NCBI RefSeq assembly: GCF_029714425.1 | Contig: NZ_CP121668.1 | Location: 2,563,501-2,627,500 of the forward strand | Source: Bradyrhizobium sp. CB2312 | GTDB taxonomy: Bacteria; Pseudomonadota; Alphaproteobacteria; Rhizobiales; Xanthobacteraceae | Length of the DNA stretch: 64,000 nucleotides | Direction: 5' to 3' | Part shown: positions 55,557 to 63,923 of the stretch, one piece after another | Numbering within the stretch: position 1 is the first letter of the stretch | How the letters are laid out: every line of letters begins with the position of its first letter | Notes under the pieces: generated by a model | What the model saw: only the letters and a program-made list of their open reading frames with translations | Databases searched by the model: none | Told to the model about the DNA's origin: nothing | Program-made: the position numbers and the translations under genes

Positions 55557-55730
55557 ATGCATGAATACCGCGCGTATATCATGGGCCTCGACGGGCATAT
55601 CGAGCTTAGCGTCGTTCTAATGTGCCAGGACGAAACCGAAGCTAAAAAGCGCGCCAGACGCCTGGCTGACGGGTACGACGTAGAGTTGTGGATTCAAGAT
55701 CGAAAAGTAGCGGAATTTAAGAGTGAGTAG
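55557..55730 (+). CDS. 57-residue hypothetical protein
   Basis: The frame starts at ATG 55557: MHEYRAYIMGLDGHIELSVVL, CQDETEAKKRARRLADGYDVELWIQDRKVAEF. The pattern Y-R-x-Y-x-x-G-x-D-G-H-I, then D-V-E-L-W, is very common among tiny rhizobial proteins. It is an alpha/beta mini-domain of unknown role. It likely follows the 55339 gene on one transcript. Confidence 0.65.
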   Translation: MHEYRAYIMGLDGHIELSVVLMCQDETEAKKRARRLADGYDVELWIQDRKVAEFKSE

Positions 55731-56055
55731 GACCGCCCTCGATTGGCGGCCTCTCTCGTGCCCGTCAGCCTCCTATGTCGCAGTTGGCCCAGTTCGGACT
55801 TCTCCGAACGGAAATTGGCCCGGCCGTTAGCCTCCATCGAACGGAGAAGGAGTCATAGTGTTCTTGCAGTAGCAGCAACGGCAATATCGTTGTCCTTTGC
55901 CTTGGTCCCTGCATCTGCCGAGGCGGCCCGCTGATCCGGTGCAGAGAGCGGTGATCAGGGTCTCGATCAAGCTGAAGTGAATAAGCCGCCAAGCTCGCAA
56001 GCCTGTCTTCTTGCCGGTTCCTAATTGACAAGCAATCTCGCCTTGGCAAAGTCCC

Positions 56056-56130
56056 GGGCTTGGGGACGGCGATCTCCCCATGAGGCGACATGCCCAAGCA
56101 TCGCGTCCGGATTTCCGAGAAGGACGCAGC
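56056..56130 (+). ncRNA. second copy of the chrB-type leader RNA, before an ABC exporter operon
   Basis: This leader has the same architecture as the one at 49322: GGGC/GCCC (56056-56059 with 56092-56095), GGGGA/TCCCC hairpin (56062-56066 with 56075-56079), loop GCGAT (56069-56073) complementary to ATCGC (56100-56104), and a GGC-GACAT-GCC hairpin. Changed bases fall mainly in loops and linkers, while GCGATCTCCCC and ATCGCGTCC are kept. It ends at GGACGCAGC-ATG of the ATPase gene. A shared regulator or ligand with the chrB operon is inferred. Confidence 0.6.
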
Positions 56131-56877
56131 ATGTCATCCGTCAAGTGCGGGTTTTCGCCAGATCGTTCAGCGTCCTTGCTGAGCGTAAGAGACCTGACCA
56201 AGCGCTATGGAAGAGACCGCGCCGCCATCGACGGCGTGACGTTCTCTGCTGTCGCCGGCGAAATCCTCGGCATCATCGGCCCAAATGGCGCCGGCAAGAC
56301 GACGCTCCTGGAAGCCGTTGCCGGACTTCTACCGGTGAATTCAGGCGACGTCTTTTGGTGCGGAGAGCCGTTGCATGCAGGCCGTCGGCGCGACGTCCTG
56401 TTCTACCTGCCCGATGGCGTCCGCCCATACCAAGACCAATCGGTCCTGCAGGTCGTGTCATTCGTCGGCAACGTGTTTCGACGGTCAGACGCAGACATCG
56501 GCTCGATCATCGAAGCGCTTGGGTTGCAGCCAGTGCTTCGAAAGCGCGTGCACGCTCTGTCAAAGGGCTATGCCCGACGCCTGATGCTGATCATCGGGCT
56601 GCTCGCGCCGCATGACCTGCTGCTGATGGACGAACCATTTGACGGATTTGACTTGCGGCAGACGCGCGATGTCATGGGCGTATTGCGCCGCCACACGGCA
56701 CGCGGACGCACGCTGATACTCTCCATCCATCAGTTGGCGGACGCCGAAAGGGTCTGCGACCGCTTCATCCTGCTCTCGGCAGGGCAGGTGCGCGGGTCCG
56801 GAGGACTTGCGGAATTGCGTGGGCAGACGGGACTGCCGAACGGCTCACTGGAGGATATCTTCCTTGCACTCACGTGA
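56131..56877 (+). CDS. ABC transporter ATP-binding protein (GldA/NatA-like exporter type)
   Basis: This encodes 248 residues. Walker A is GPNGAGKTT (about 52-60), the signature is degenerate (LSKGYARR, with SKG for SGG, about 149-156), Walker B is DLLLMDEPFDGFD (about 169-181), and the switch His is in LSIHQLADAERV. The long domain-C end of drug-type ATPases is short. It begins right after the second leader RNA and precedes an ABC-2 type membrane protein by 7 bases. Confidence 0.9.
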   Translation: MSSVKCGFSPDRSASLLSVRDLTKRYGRDRAAIDGVTFSAVAGEILGIIGPNGAGKTTLLEAVAGLLPVNSGDVFWCGEPLHAGRRRDVLFYLPDGVRPYQDQSVLQVVSFVGNVFRRSDADIGSIIEALGLQPVLRKRVHALSKGYARRLMLIIGLLAPHDLLLMDEPFDGFDLRQTRDVMGVLRRHTARGRTLILSIHQLADAERVCDRFILLSAGQVRGSGGLAELRGQTGLPNGSLEDIFLALT

Positions 56878-56884
56878 GGCATAC

Positions 56885-58246
56885 GTGCGGCCCACCGCAC
56901 CGATCGCTCCGCTGCTCGCAAAAGAGCTCCGCGAGGTCACGGCCGGTCGAGCGCTTTGGACCATGTTACTGCTGGTTTGTCCGCTCGTCGGGTACAGCTT
57001 CGTCCAGGCGGTGTCGCTGTACAGCGAGTCAAGTGCAGCGGCCCTGCAGTCGCCAGTTCTGGCGAGGAGCCTGTCACCGCTCGACGGAATCCTGGTCCCG
57101 ACATTCGGCTCGTTTTATGTCGCGGTGACGTTGTTGTTTCCTTTCGTAGCGATCCGGGTGCTGGGACAGGAGAAGGAAAGTGGCGCATTGCGCCTGCTGG
57201 TCCAGTTGCCTTACCGGACCTCGACGCTCGTCGCCGCAAAATTCTGCGCCGCACTGGCAGCCTGGCTCATCGTGAGCATTCCTGCGCTTTCCGCGCTGGC
57301 TGCCTGGGCCATGTTGGGCGGCCATCTGGCTGCACCAGAGACGCTGAACCTTCTGTTCGGCCATCTACTGTACGGTGTGCTCGCCGGCGCCATTGGCTTG
57401 TTTGCCGCGGTCGTCTCCGACAGTTCGGCAACCGCCGCCATCATCGCGCTCGCCGTCACCATCGGATCATGGGTGCTGGACTTCGCGCTCGCTGGCGGCT
57501 CTGGTCTGTCGGCCTGGCTTGCGCAATTGTCGCTAACCCAGGCGCTACGTCCGTTCGAGCAGGGGCTTCTGTCGGCTGGCCTGGTGCTCGGCATAACTAC
57601 CGCAATTGGTGGGCTCGCCGCGCTCACGATCGTCTGGCTTCCGCCCGGCACGCCGGTGCGAACAAAAGTAATCCGTTCTGGCTTGTGCGTGCTGGCGATC
57701 GTAGCTGGACTCGCCGCCGCGGCCCAAATCAGGGAGTCCGTGGACGTCAGCCAGGATCGCCGCAACTCCTTTTCGTCCGCAGATGAGCGCTTGCTCGCGA
57801 CGCTTCGGCGTCCGTTGGTCATAAGGGTCGATCTCGCTGCCGAGGACCCCCGCTATATCGATCTCCGCCGGAACGTTCTCGCGAAGCTCGAGCGCGTCAT
57901 GCCCGACGTCACCGTCATTCTCGCGAGCGGGCGGTCAAACATTGCCAATTCGGACGCCTATGGTCAGATTGATTTTGCGTACGGTGATCGAACTGACGTA
58001 AGCCGCTCCACCAGCCCGCGTGAAATTCTGCCGCTGTTATACGCGCTCGCGGGCGCGAAGCCACCTGCGCCTAGTCTTGGCGAAGAATACCCTGGTTATC
58101 CCTTGGTCGTCAGCGCGGACGCGGCGCTCCTGTGGTTCGTCGGCGGATTGCCGCTCCTGATCGTTCTCGCCTGGCGACACATTCGCCGGCTCCCCAAAAC
58201 GAGGGCTCAGCCGTTCATCAAGGAGTCAAGCCATGAGTGTCAGTAA
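56885..58246 (+). CDS. ABC-2 type permease with an extracytoplasmic GldG-like part
   Basis: This encodes about 453 residues from GTG 56885. The N-terminal half has six hydrophobic segments in ABC-2 arrangement (LAKELREVTAGRALWTMLLLVCPLVGYSFV, FYVAVTLLFPFVAIRVLGQEKESGALRLLVQLPYRTSTLVAAKF, LLYGVLAGAIGLFAAVVSD, and so on). After about residue 300, past SVDVSQDRRNSFSSADERLLATLRRPLVIRVDL, comes a soluble GldG-like segment (LERVMPDVTVILASGRSN), then a final helix near 425. GldFG-type exporters move large or envelope-linked cargo. The stop of this gene overlaps the next gene's start region (58233). Confidence 0.83.
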   Translation: MRPTAPIAPLLAKELREVTAGRALWTMLLLVCPLVGYSFVQAVSLYSESSAAALQSPVLARSLSPLDGILVPTFGSFYVAVTLLFPFVAIRVLGQEKESGALRLLVQLPYRTSTLVAAKFCAALAAWLIVSIPALSALAAWAMLGGHLAAPETLNLLFGHLLYGVLAGAIGLFAAVVSDSSATAAIIALAVTIGSWVLDFALAGGSGLSAWLAQLSLTQALRPFEQGLLSAGLVLGITTAIGGLAALTIVWLPPGTPVRTKVIRSGLCVLAIVAGLAAAAQIRESVDVSQDRRNSFSSADERLLATLRRPLVIRVDLAAEDPRYIDLRRNVLAKLERVMPDVTVILASGRSNIANSDAYGQIDFAYGDRTDVSRSTSPREILPLLYALAGAKPPAPSLGEEYPGYPLVVSADAALLWFVGGLPLLIVLAWRHIRRLPKTRAQPFIKESSHECQ

Positions 58247-58952
58247 CAAAGTCGGAACAGCCATCCTCTTGGCAATCGGTTGTGCGGTGCTGTCCAGCTT
58301 GGCCGCAGAGCCAATCAAAATTGACCTCTCGAATGAAACCGTCGGCGGGGAGCCAAAATCACTGGTGCCAGTGGTTGGCTTCTGGAGGATCGAGGAGGAG
58401 GGGGGCAAGAAGGTGATCACGGTCGATGGTCGCCAGTGGAAGGAGGGACAATCGTCGGCAGGTATCGCCGACAAGGCACGGGCTCTCTACGGGGAACGCT
58501 ACGCTGAGTTTCTCGATCGCGTGCAGGCGTACGCCTACTATCCCTACGCCGTCGCGCCAAAGATCGACAACTTCAGCGATGGCGAAATTTCGGTGCGCTT
58601 TGAAGGCTTGTCCGGACGCATCGACCAGGGCGCCGGCATCCTCTTCAATCTCAAGCCAAATGGAGACTACCTGACAGTCCGCGCGAACTGCCTGGAGAAC
58701 AATATCGTGCTGTGGAAGTTCGAGAACGGCAAGCGCTCTTCTGTCAAATGGGTGCGCAATACACCGACGGCGACGCGGCAGTGGCACGACCTCAAGGTTC
58801 GCGTGAACGGCACGAAGGTAGAAGGCTATCTCGATGGCAAGCTCTATCTGGAGCATACGCTGGGCCAACCGGTCTCTGGGCGGATCGGGCTCTGGTCGAA
58901 GGCCGACAGCCACATGTATTTCGCGGACTACACCGTAGCTGTCGGCAATTGA
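58233..58952 (+). CDS. secreted beta-sandwich protein of the DUF1080/LamG type
   Basis: This encodes 239 residues with signal peptide MSVSNKVGTAILLAIGCAVLSSLAA. The mature part contains GFWRIEEEGGKKVITVDGRQWKEGQSS and a jelly-roll pattern: GEISVRFEGLSGRIDQGAGILFNLKPNGDYLTVRAN, VRVNGTKVEGYLDGKLYLEHTLGQPVSGRIGLWSKADSHMYFADYTV. Such folds bind or cleave carbohydrates (3-keto-disaccharide hydrolase group). It overlaps the permease gene by 14 bases. Probably periplasmic, binding or hydrolysing a glycan fragment. Confidence 0.8.
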   Translation: MSVSNKVGTAILLAIGCAVLSSLAAEPIKIDLSNETVGGEPKSLVPVVGFWRIEEEGGKKVITVDGRQWKEGQSSAGIADKARALYGERYAEFLDRVQAYAYYPYAVAPKIDNFSDGEISVRFEGLSGRIDQGAGILFNLKPNGDYLTVRANCLENNIVLWKFENGKRSSVKWVRNTPTATRQWHDLKVRVNGTKVEGYLDGKLYLEHTLGQPVSGRIGLWSKADSHMYFADYTVAVGN

Positions 58953-58976
58953 ACCTAGAGGCACTGCACAGATGGA

Positions 58977-58996
58977 TGTTCGGCCTTGTCCGAACA
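58977..58996 (+). terminator. perfect hairpin after the DUF1080-type gene
   Basis: TGTTCGG-CCTTGT-CCGAACA is a 7-bp perfect stem 24 bases after the stop of the secreted protein gene. No T tract follows, so it may be an mRNA-stabilising or weak terminating structure between the exporter part and the enzyme part of the cluster. Confidence 0.4.
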
Positions 58997-59199
58997 GGTG
59001 AGGGGTGACTGGACAATCCTTCCAGCTTGGGGAGAGACCGACAGAGAGGACGCGGGGTGAGTGCCGTTTGCACAAAGCTTTCTCGCGGCAGCAGGCTCAA
59101 CTTTGCTGGAGCGATCTGTGAACTAGATCATTTTAGGTTGAAGGAGGTCGTGCCTCACTGAAGAAAGGCGGGTTCGAGGATTGCACCAGGAGGCGGGCA

Positions 59200-61653
59200 A
59201 TGCCGATCACTACGGAGACGACCTCGTTCACCAAAGACGTTCAGGGCCGTTACCTCTGCAACAACCTCGCGGAGGTTGATGCGTGGAAATCCGCAGGCGG
59301 GCGTCCGTTCGATTTCATCATCGTGGGAGGCGGCACATTCGGCTCGGCAATCGCCGAGCATTTGTGGTTCCGACAAAAACAAACCAGCGGCGGATTGCGG
59401 ACGCTGATCGTCGACGCCGGGAGGTTCACCGTTCCCGAGCACGTCCAGAACACCGGGATCCAGGGGTTCGCCGACCCGGCTAATCCATTCTTCCTGAACG
59501 AGAACCTGCCGCAGCCGGAGCAGCCACGCAACGAGGTCTGGGGCATCCCCTGGAAATCGACCATCCCCTTCAAGGGGCTGGCATATACGCTGGGTGGCAG
59601 ATCGCTTTATTGGGGCGGCTGGTCGCCGCGTCTCCTCGATGAAGAAATGGCGACGTGGCCGCCGACCGCCGTGACCGATCTGAACACCCGATATTTCGAC
59701 GAGAGTTCCCGGCAGATCGGTGTCGACGAGGCGAACGATTTCATCGCCGGCGAACTACAGAACGCCCTGCGACGTCGGCTTTTCGACAATCTCGCCAGCG
59801 TCCCCGGGGTGTTTTCCCTCGACGCGCTGCCGCCTTCGCCGCTCTTGAAGCCGGGCGCTGACCCTGCACAGCTACTCGGTCTGACGTCTACCGGCGGACT
59901 TTCTCAAAACGACCTGTTGAATTTGTTGAAGCTGGAGGCGCCCCTCGCTGTACAGGCGCGGCCGCCCCATGCGGGATTCTTTCCGCTGAACAAATTCAGC
60001 GTCGTTCCGCTCCTCATGAAGGCGGCCCGGACGGCGGCAAGTGACTCCAACGGCAATGACTCAGTCAAGGAGTTCATGGTGCTGCCGGACACGCACGTCC
60101 TGACGCTGCGTACGGTTCCGACTGCAGGGGGTACCTGGCGCGTTGCCGGCATCGATACAAGCCGCGGCCCGATCGATCTGGCACCGGGTGGTACCGTCAT
60201 CATGGCGCTTGGTACGATCGAGAACGCTAGGCTTGCGCTGGCTTCGTTTGACGCAACAGGACTTCCGACCTTGCCGCTCATTGGCAAGAATCTGATCGCG
60301 CATCTGCGTTCGAACCTCGTCATCCGCGTGCCTCGCGCGGCGATCTCCGGCCTTTCGCCGACCGTCAACGAACTGCAAACCGCGGCATTGTTCGTGAAGG
60401 GGCGAGCGACGCGGCCTAACGGCGATCTGATCGGCCGTTTCCATCTTCAGATTTCAGCGAGCGGTGGCGGCAATGCCGTCGGCGGGGAGGATGAGCTCTA
60501 CCGCAAGGTTCCCGATGTCGACTTTTACGACCAGCTTCGTACCTCCAACGATACGCACGTGGCTATCGCAATAAGAGGGCTCGGAGAGATGGAGCCCATC
60601 GATCCGGCTAACCTTGCTGCCCACCCAAGCCGTGTCGACTTGAGTTCGCGCCCTGACGAGTATGGAATTCGTCGCGCGTCGGTAACGCTCACGACGACCC
60701 CTCGGGATCAGGACCTCTGGGGCGCAATGGATGCGGCCATGCAGCAGGTAGCCGCCATTTTTGCCAACGGGCAGCCGATGCAGGTACTCCAGAACAATCA
60801 AGACGGTCTCGGGACGACCCATCATGAAGCCGGGACGCTTTGGATGGGGACCGACCCGACCGCGAGCGTCACGGATGGCAACGGACGTTTCCATCACACC
60901 GAAAACCTCTATGCGGCGGGCCCGGCGTTGTTCCCGAGCATCGGCTCACCCAACCCGATGCTGACCGGCATCGCGTTGTCGCGCCGCACCGGCGACCTCA
61001 TCATGACGCCGCCGCCGTTCGCGGCCGATGCGGGCTTCGAGACGCTGTTCGATGGCACCTCGCTCGGTGACTGGACGATGTCGACGATCAGCAACCAGCC
61101 GGGGCGCGACGATCCCGGCGCGTTTCGGGTCCGACGTGGCGTGCTCGAGGGACGAACCGGAACGGATCTGGGCCTGCTCTGGCTCAAGAGACCGACACCG
61201 GCCCGCTACGTCTTGCGGCTGCAATGGATGATGACCGCGGCGGACGACAATTCAGGCGTCTTCATCGGCTTTCCGGACCCGCGCAACGAGGGCTACGACA
61301 ACACCGCCTATGTCGGCGTCAACTTCGGATTCGAGATCCAGATCGACCAGTTGGCGCGTCCCGACAACGCACCGATCCACAGGACCGGAGCGGTCTACTC
61401 CTTCAAGGGCCCGACTGATGGTCCATTGACCGTCCATCCGGTTGGAGAATGGAACGACTATGAGATCACCGTCGATGGCGCCGACATCACCGTCGCCCTG
61501 AATGGACAGACGGTCAACCTCTTCCATTTCGCGGGCGATCCTCAGTCTCCGCGCCGCGGGCTTCCATCGACCGCACAGGACCCGCGCTTCATCGGCCTGC
61601 AGACGCATACGGGGCGCGTGCTCTTTCGCAACATTCAGTGGAAGGCGCTGTGA
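59200..61653 (+). CDS. fusion of a GMC-type FAD oxidoreductase with a DUF1080 (3-keto-glycoside hydrolase-type) domain
   Basis: This encodes 817 residues. Residues about 40-560 are a GMC-type flavoprotein: FDFIIVGGGTFGSAIAEHL (FAD), YTLGGRSLYWGGWSPR, GTIENARLAL, HHEAGTLWMGTDPTASVTDGNGRFHHTENLYAAGPALFP (catalytic His region) and SPNPMLTGIALSRRTGDL. Residues about 605-817 are a DUF1080 jelly-roll: GFETLFDGTSLGDW, AARRYVLRLQWMMTAADDNSGVFIGFP-like text, EWNDYEITVDGADITVALNGQ, PRFIGLQTHTGRVLFRNIQWKAL. No signal peptide, so it is cytosolic. Known GMC sugar dehydrogenases make 3-keto sugars, and DUF1080 enzymes split 3-keto glycosides; one chain could do both steps. The next gene starts 3 bases on. 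Confidence 0.85.
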   Translation: MPITTETTSFTKDVQGRYLCNNLAEVDAWKSAGGRPFDFIIVGGGTFGSAIAEHLWFRQKQTSGGLRTLIVDAGRFTVPEHVQNTGIQGFADPANPFFLNENLPQPEQPRNEVWGIPWKSTIPFKGLAYTLGGRSLYWGGWSPRLLDEEMATWPPTAVTDLNTRYFDESSRQIGVDEANDFIAGELQNALRRRLFDNLASVPGVFSLDALPPSPLLKPGADPAQLLGLTSTGGLSQNDLLNLLKLEAPLAVQARPPHAGFFPLNKFSVVPLLMKAARTAASDSNGNDSVKEFMVLPDTHVLTLRTVPTAGGTWRVAGIDTSRGPIDLAPGGTVIMALGTIENARLALASFDATGLPTLPLIGKNLIAHLRSNLVIRVPRAAISGLSPTVNELQTAALFVKGRATRPNGDLIGRFHLQISASGGGNAVGGEDELYRKVPDVDFYDQLRTSNDTHVAIAIRGLGEMEPIDPANLAAHPSRVDLSSRPDEYGIRRASVTLTTTPRDQDLWGAMDAAMQQVAAIFANGQPMQVLQNNQDGLGTTHHEAGTLWMGTDPTASVTDGNGRFHHTENLYAAGPALFPSIGSPNPMLTGIALSRRTGDLIMTPPPFAADAGFETLFDGTSLGDWTMSTISNQPGRDDPGAFRVRRGVLEGRTGTDLGLLWLKRPTPARYVLRLQWMMTAADDNSGVFIGFPDPRNEGYDNTAYVGVNFGFEIQIDQLARPDNAPIHRTGAVYSFKGPTDGPLTVHPVGEWNDYEITVDGADITVALNGQTVNLFHFAGDPQSPRRGLPSTAQDPRFIGLQTHTGRVLFRNIQWKAL

Positions 61654-61656
61654 CCG

Positions 61657-63531
61657 ATGAACCTGATGGCGCTGGGATCATTGGGTGCCGTGGAGACGAA
61701 CGGCACCGTAACGTTCGGACTCTGGCTCCCTTGGGTCTCGGCGGCCGACGGCAATGTCGTCACGGTGAAGATCATCCATGAAGCAGACCAGTTTCTGCAG
61801 GCGATATCGGCTAGGGAGTTTCAGCTCGCGCACAGTGTACGTCCTCCTTACGGGGATTTCTGGTCGGTCACGGTCCCCATCGCTGGGACTCCGCCCGCGG
61901 TCCAGGGCTCCGCCTGGGGCAATCCGGGTCGTTACGTCTACCGATACACGATCACGAACCCGAACGTCGGCACGGTCGACTGGATCATCGACCCCTTTGC
62001 GCGCGAGTTCGGTGTCGGCAAGCAGTCCGCCTTCACCTTGGGCTACCAGCCCTACGTCTGGAGTGCCGGTGAAGCCCAATGGCGAACGCCGGCGCTGGCG
62101 GATCTGATCCTGTATGAAGTGAACATCGCGGAGTTCGGCAACGATCTCGACCGCGCCCGCGGCCTCGTCGCCTATCTCGCTGACCTCGGGATCAATGCCA
62201 TCGAGATCATGCCGCTATCCAACGTCGGCAACTCGGTCGACTGGGGCTATCTGCCGATCGGCTACTTCGGGGTCGACGAGCGCTTCGGCAAGCGGTCGGA
62301 TTTCCAGCAGCTGGTCGACATCTGCCACCAGCATGGAATCGCCGTGATCGTGGACGTCGTCTACGGCCATGCTGGCGTGGATTTCCCGTACTACGATGCC
62401 TATACGCGGCTGCAGTACCGCGAGAATCCGTTCATGGGGCCGTTTGCAAAGGACTACTTCAGCAATTTCGGAAAGAGCACGGATTTCAATCGGGCAATCA
62501 CGCGAGACTACTTCTTTACGGCCAATCACCATTGGCTCGACGTGTATCACGTCGACGGCTTTCGCTACGACTGCGTCCCGAACTACTGGGACGGGCCGAT
62601 GGGCGTGGGCTACGCGAGCCTCGTCTATGAAACCCACCAACTGACCAAGGCGAACATCGCCGCAGGTCGTCCGTATTGGAGTCGCTTCGACGCGGGAGCC
62701 GGTAAGCCGCTGGCGCTAGTGCAGATGGCCGAGCAGCTCGAAGCCCCTGAGGAAGTGTTGCGATCTACCTATTCCAACAGCACGTGGCAGAATGGCACCT
62801 TCGGCGCGGCGCGTGCGGTGGCCCAAGGCGACCGCGGCCAGCTTTCCGACCTCGGCTTGAAGCTCGGGCTGTTCGGCTATCCGGACCGGGAAACTGTCAA
62901 TGGCGACGACATCCCCAAGACCGCGCTCCAGTACATCGAGAACCACGACCACGAACGATTCCTGTGCAACTTCGGCACCTCCAATCCGGATGAAGCAGGC
63001 AATCCGCTGTTTGCGGAAGGCGACCGCAGGCGCTGGTACCTGCTGCAGCCCTATTTGATCTGTTTGCTGATGAGCAAAGGCATTCCGATGCTCTGGCAAG
63101 GCGAGGAGTTTGCGGAGAACTATTTTCTGCCCGATTTCGGAATGGGCCGGGTATCGCTGCTGCGACCCATGCGTTGGGATTTTTTCTACGATGAGTCAGG
63201 CCGTCCGATCGTGAGCCTGTTGCGCAGGCTGCTGCGCATTCGGCGGCAGAGAGACCACATTCGCCAAGGCACGTACTTCTTCTTCAATGATTGGGACCGG
63301 TATCAGCAGTTCGGCATCCTGCTGTTCGCGCGTTACGACGGCGCCAGGTACACCTTGGTCGCCGTCAATTTTGGCGACACCGACCGAACCGTCCCGTTCT
63401 GGTTTCCTATCGCAGGCGACTACGCCGAAGAGCTACATGGGGGCGCTCTGGATCTGAAGAATGTTCTTGCGCTGCGCCAAGTCTGGTTAAGCATTCCCTC
63501 GCACTACGGCCGAGTTTGGACGCTGACGTAG
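61657..63531 (+). CDS. glycoside hydrolase family 13 (alpha-amylase superfamily) enzyme
   Basis: This encodes 624 residues. An N-terminal beta domain like that of branching or trehalohydrolase enzymes (NGTVTFGLWLPWVSAADGNVVTVKII, GRYVYRYTITNPNVGTVDWIIDPFAREFGVG) precedes the barrel: GYLPIGYFGVDERFG, VDVVYGHAG (region I His), DGFRYDCVPNYW (region II nucleophile Asp), ALVQMAEQLE (region III Glu), QYIENHDHERF (region IV His-Asp). All catalytic positions are present. No signal peptide. It acts on alpha-glucans or malto-/trehalose-type sugars in the cytosol, beside the GMC-DUF1080 fusion. Confidence 0.9.
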   Translation: MNLMALGSLGAVETNGTVTFGLWLPWVSAADGNVVTVKIIHEADQFLQAISAREFQLAHSVRPPYGDFWSVTVPIAGTPPAVQGSAWGNPGRYVYRYTITNPNVGTVDWIIDPFAREFGVGKQSAFTLGYQPYVWSAGEAQWRTPALADLILYEVNIAEFGNDLDRARGLVAYLADLGINAIEIMPLSNVGNSVDWGYLPIGYFGVDERFGKRSDFQQLVDICHQHGIAVIVDVVYGHAGVDFPYYDAYTRLQYRENPFMGPFAKDYFSNFGKSTDFNRAITRDYFFTANHHWLDVYHVDGFRYDCVPNYWDGPMGVGYASLVYETHQLTKANIAAGRPYWSRFDAGAGKPLALVQMAEQLEAPEEVLRSTYSNSTWQNGTFGAARAVAQGDRGQLSDLGLKLGLFGYPDRETVNGDDIPKTALQYIENHDHERFLCNFGTSNPDEAGNPLFAEGDRRRWYLLQPYLICLLMSKGIPMLWQGEEFAENYFLPDFGMGRVSLLRPMRWDFFYDESGRPIVSLLRRLLRIRRQRDHIRQGTYFFFNDWDRYQQFGILLFARYDGARYTLVAVNFGDTDRTVPFWFPIAGDYAEELHGGALDLKNVLALRQVWLSIPSHYGRVWTLT

Positions 63532-63923
63532 GAGCAAAAGCGCAAGTGTTTGGTCGTCGGGAAAGACTGCCCAACGCTCCGGACGAAAGCTTGGTGAGGG
63601 CGCGGTGGAGAGAGGCTCGCCCGACGGACGAGGCCCGGACGTCCTCTGAGATTGCCGCTGTCTCCAGCACGTTGTCGGCTCCGGATTAAGTTTACGTAGA
63701 GGGTGTCACACGCTGGCCGCTTCCTCGCGAACAAGGTCACAACGTTAGCTGATGTCCGCTTCTGGGCACGATGCGAATCGTCACTTCGCGTTTGGGTCGT
63801 GTGAGACTGTTGTCAGCCTTTTAAGATTGAAAATGGGCTTGAGTCGCAGAGTGTTAGCCAGTTCATAATTCATGTCGAGCCTGCCGCCTTAAGCTTTCTG
63901 AGACAACCGCTCGGGAGGCAACG
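63532..63923. other. intergenic stretch after the GH13 gene
   Basis: No coding frame is supported on either strand. The last part upstream of 63924 (TCGGGAGGCAACG) is the ribosome-binding site of a small gene. No clear terminator was found after the GH13 stop. Confidence 0.35.

Noticed and set aside
55743..55934. Possible small exported protein ending in LAVAATAISLSFALVPASAEAA
   Set aside because: The signal-like segment has no start codon in frame near the ribosome-binding site (a TTG 110 bases earlier is the only start), so it may be a broken gene but cannot be supported.
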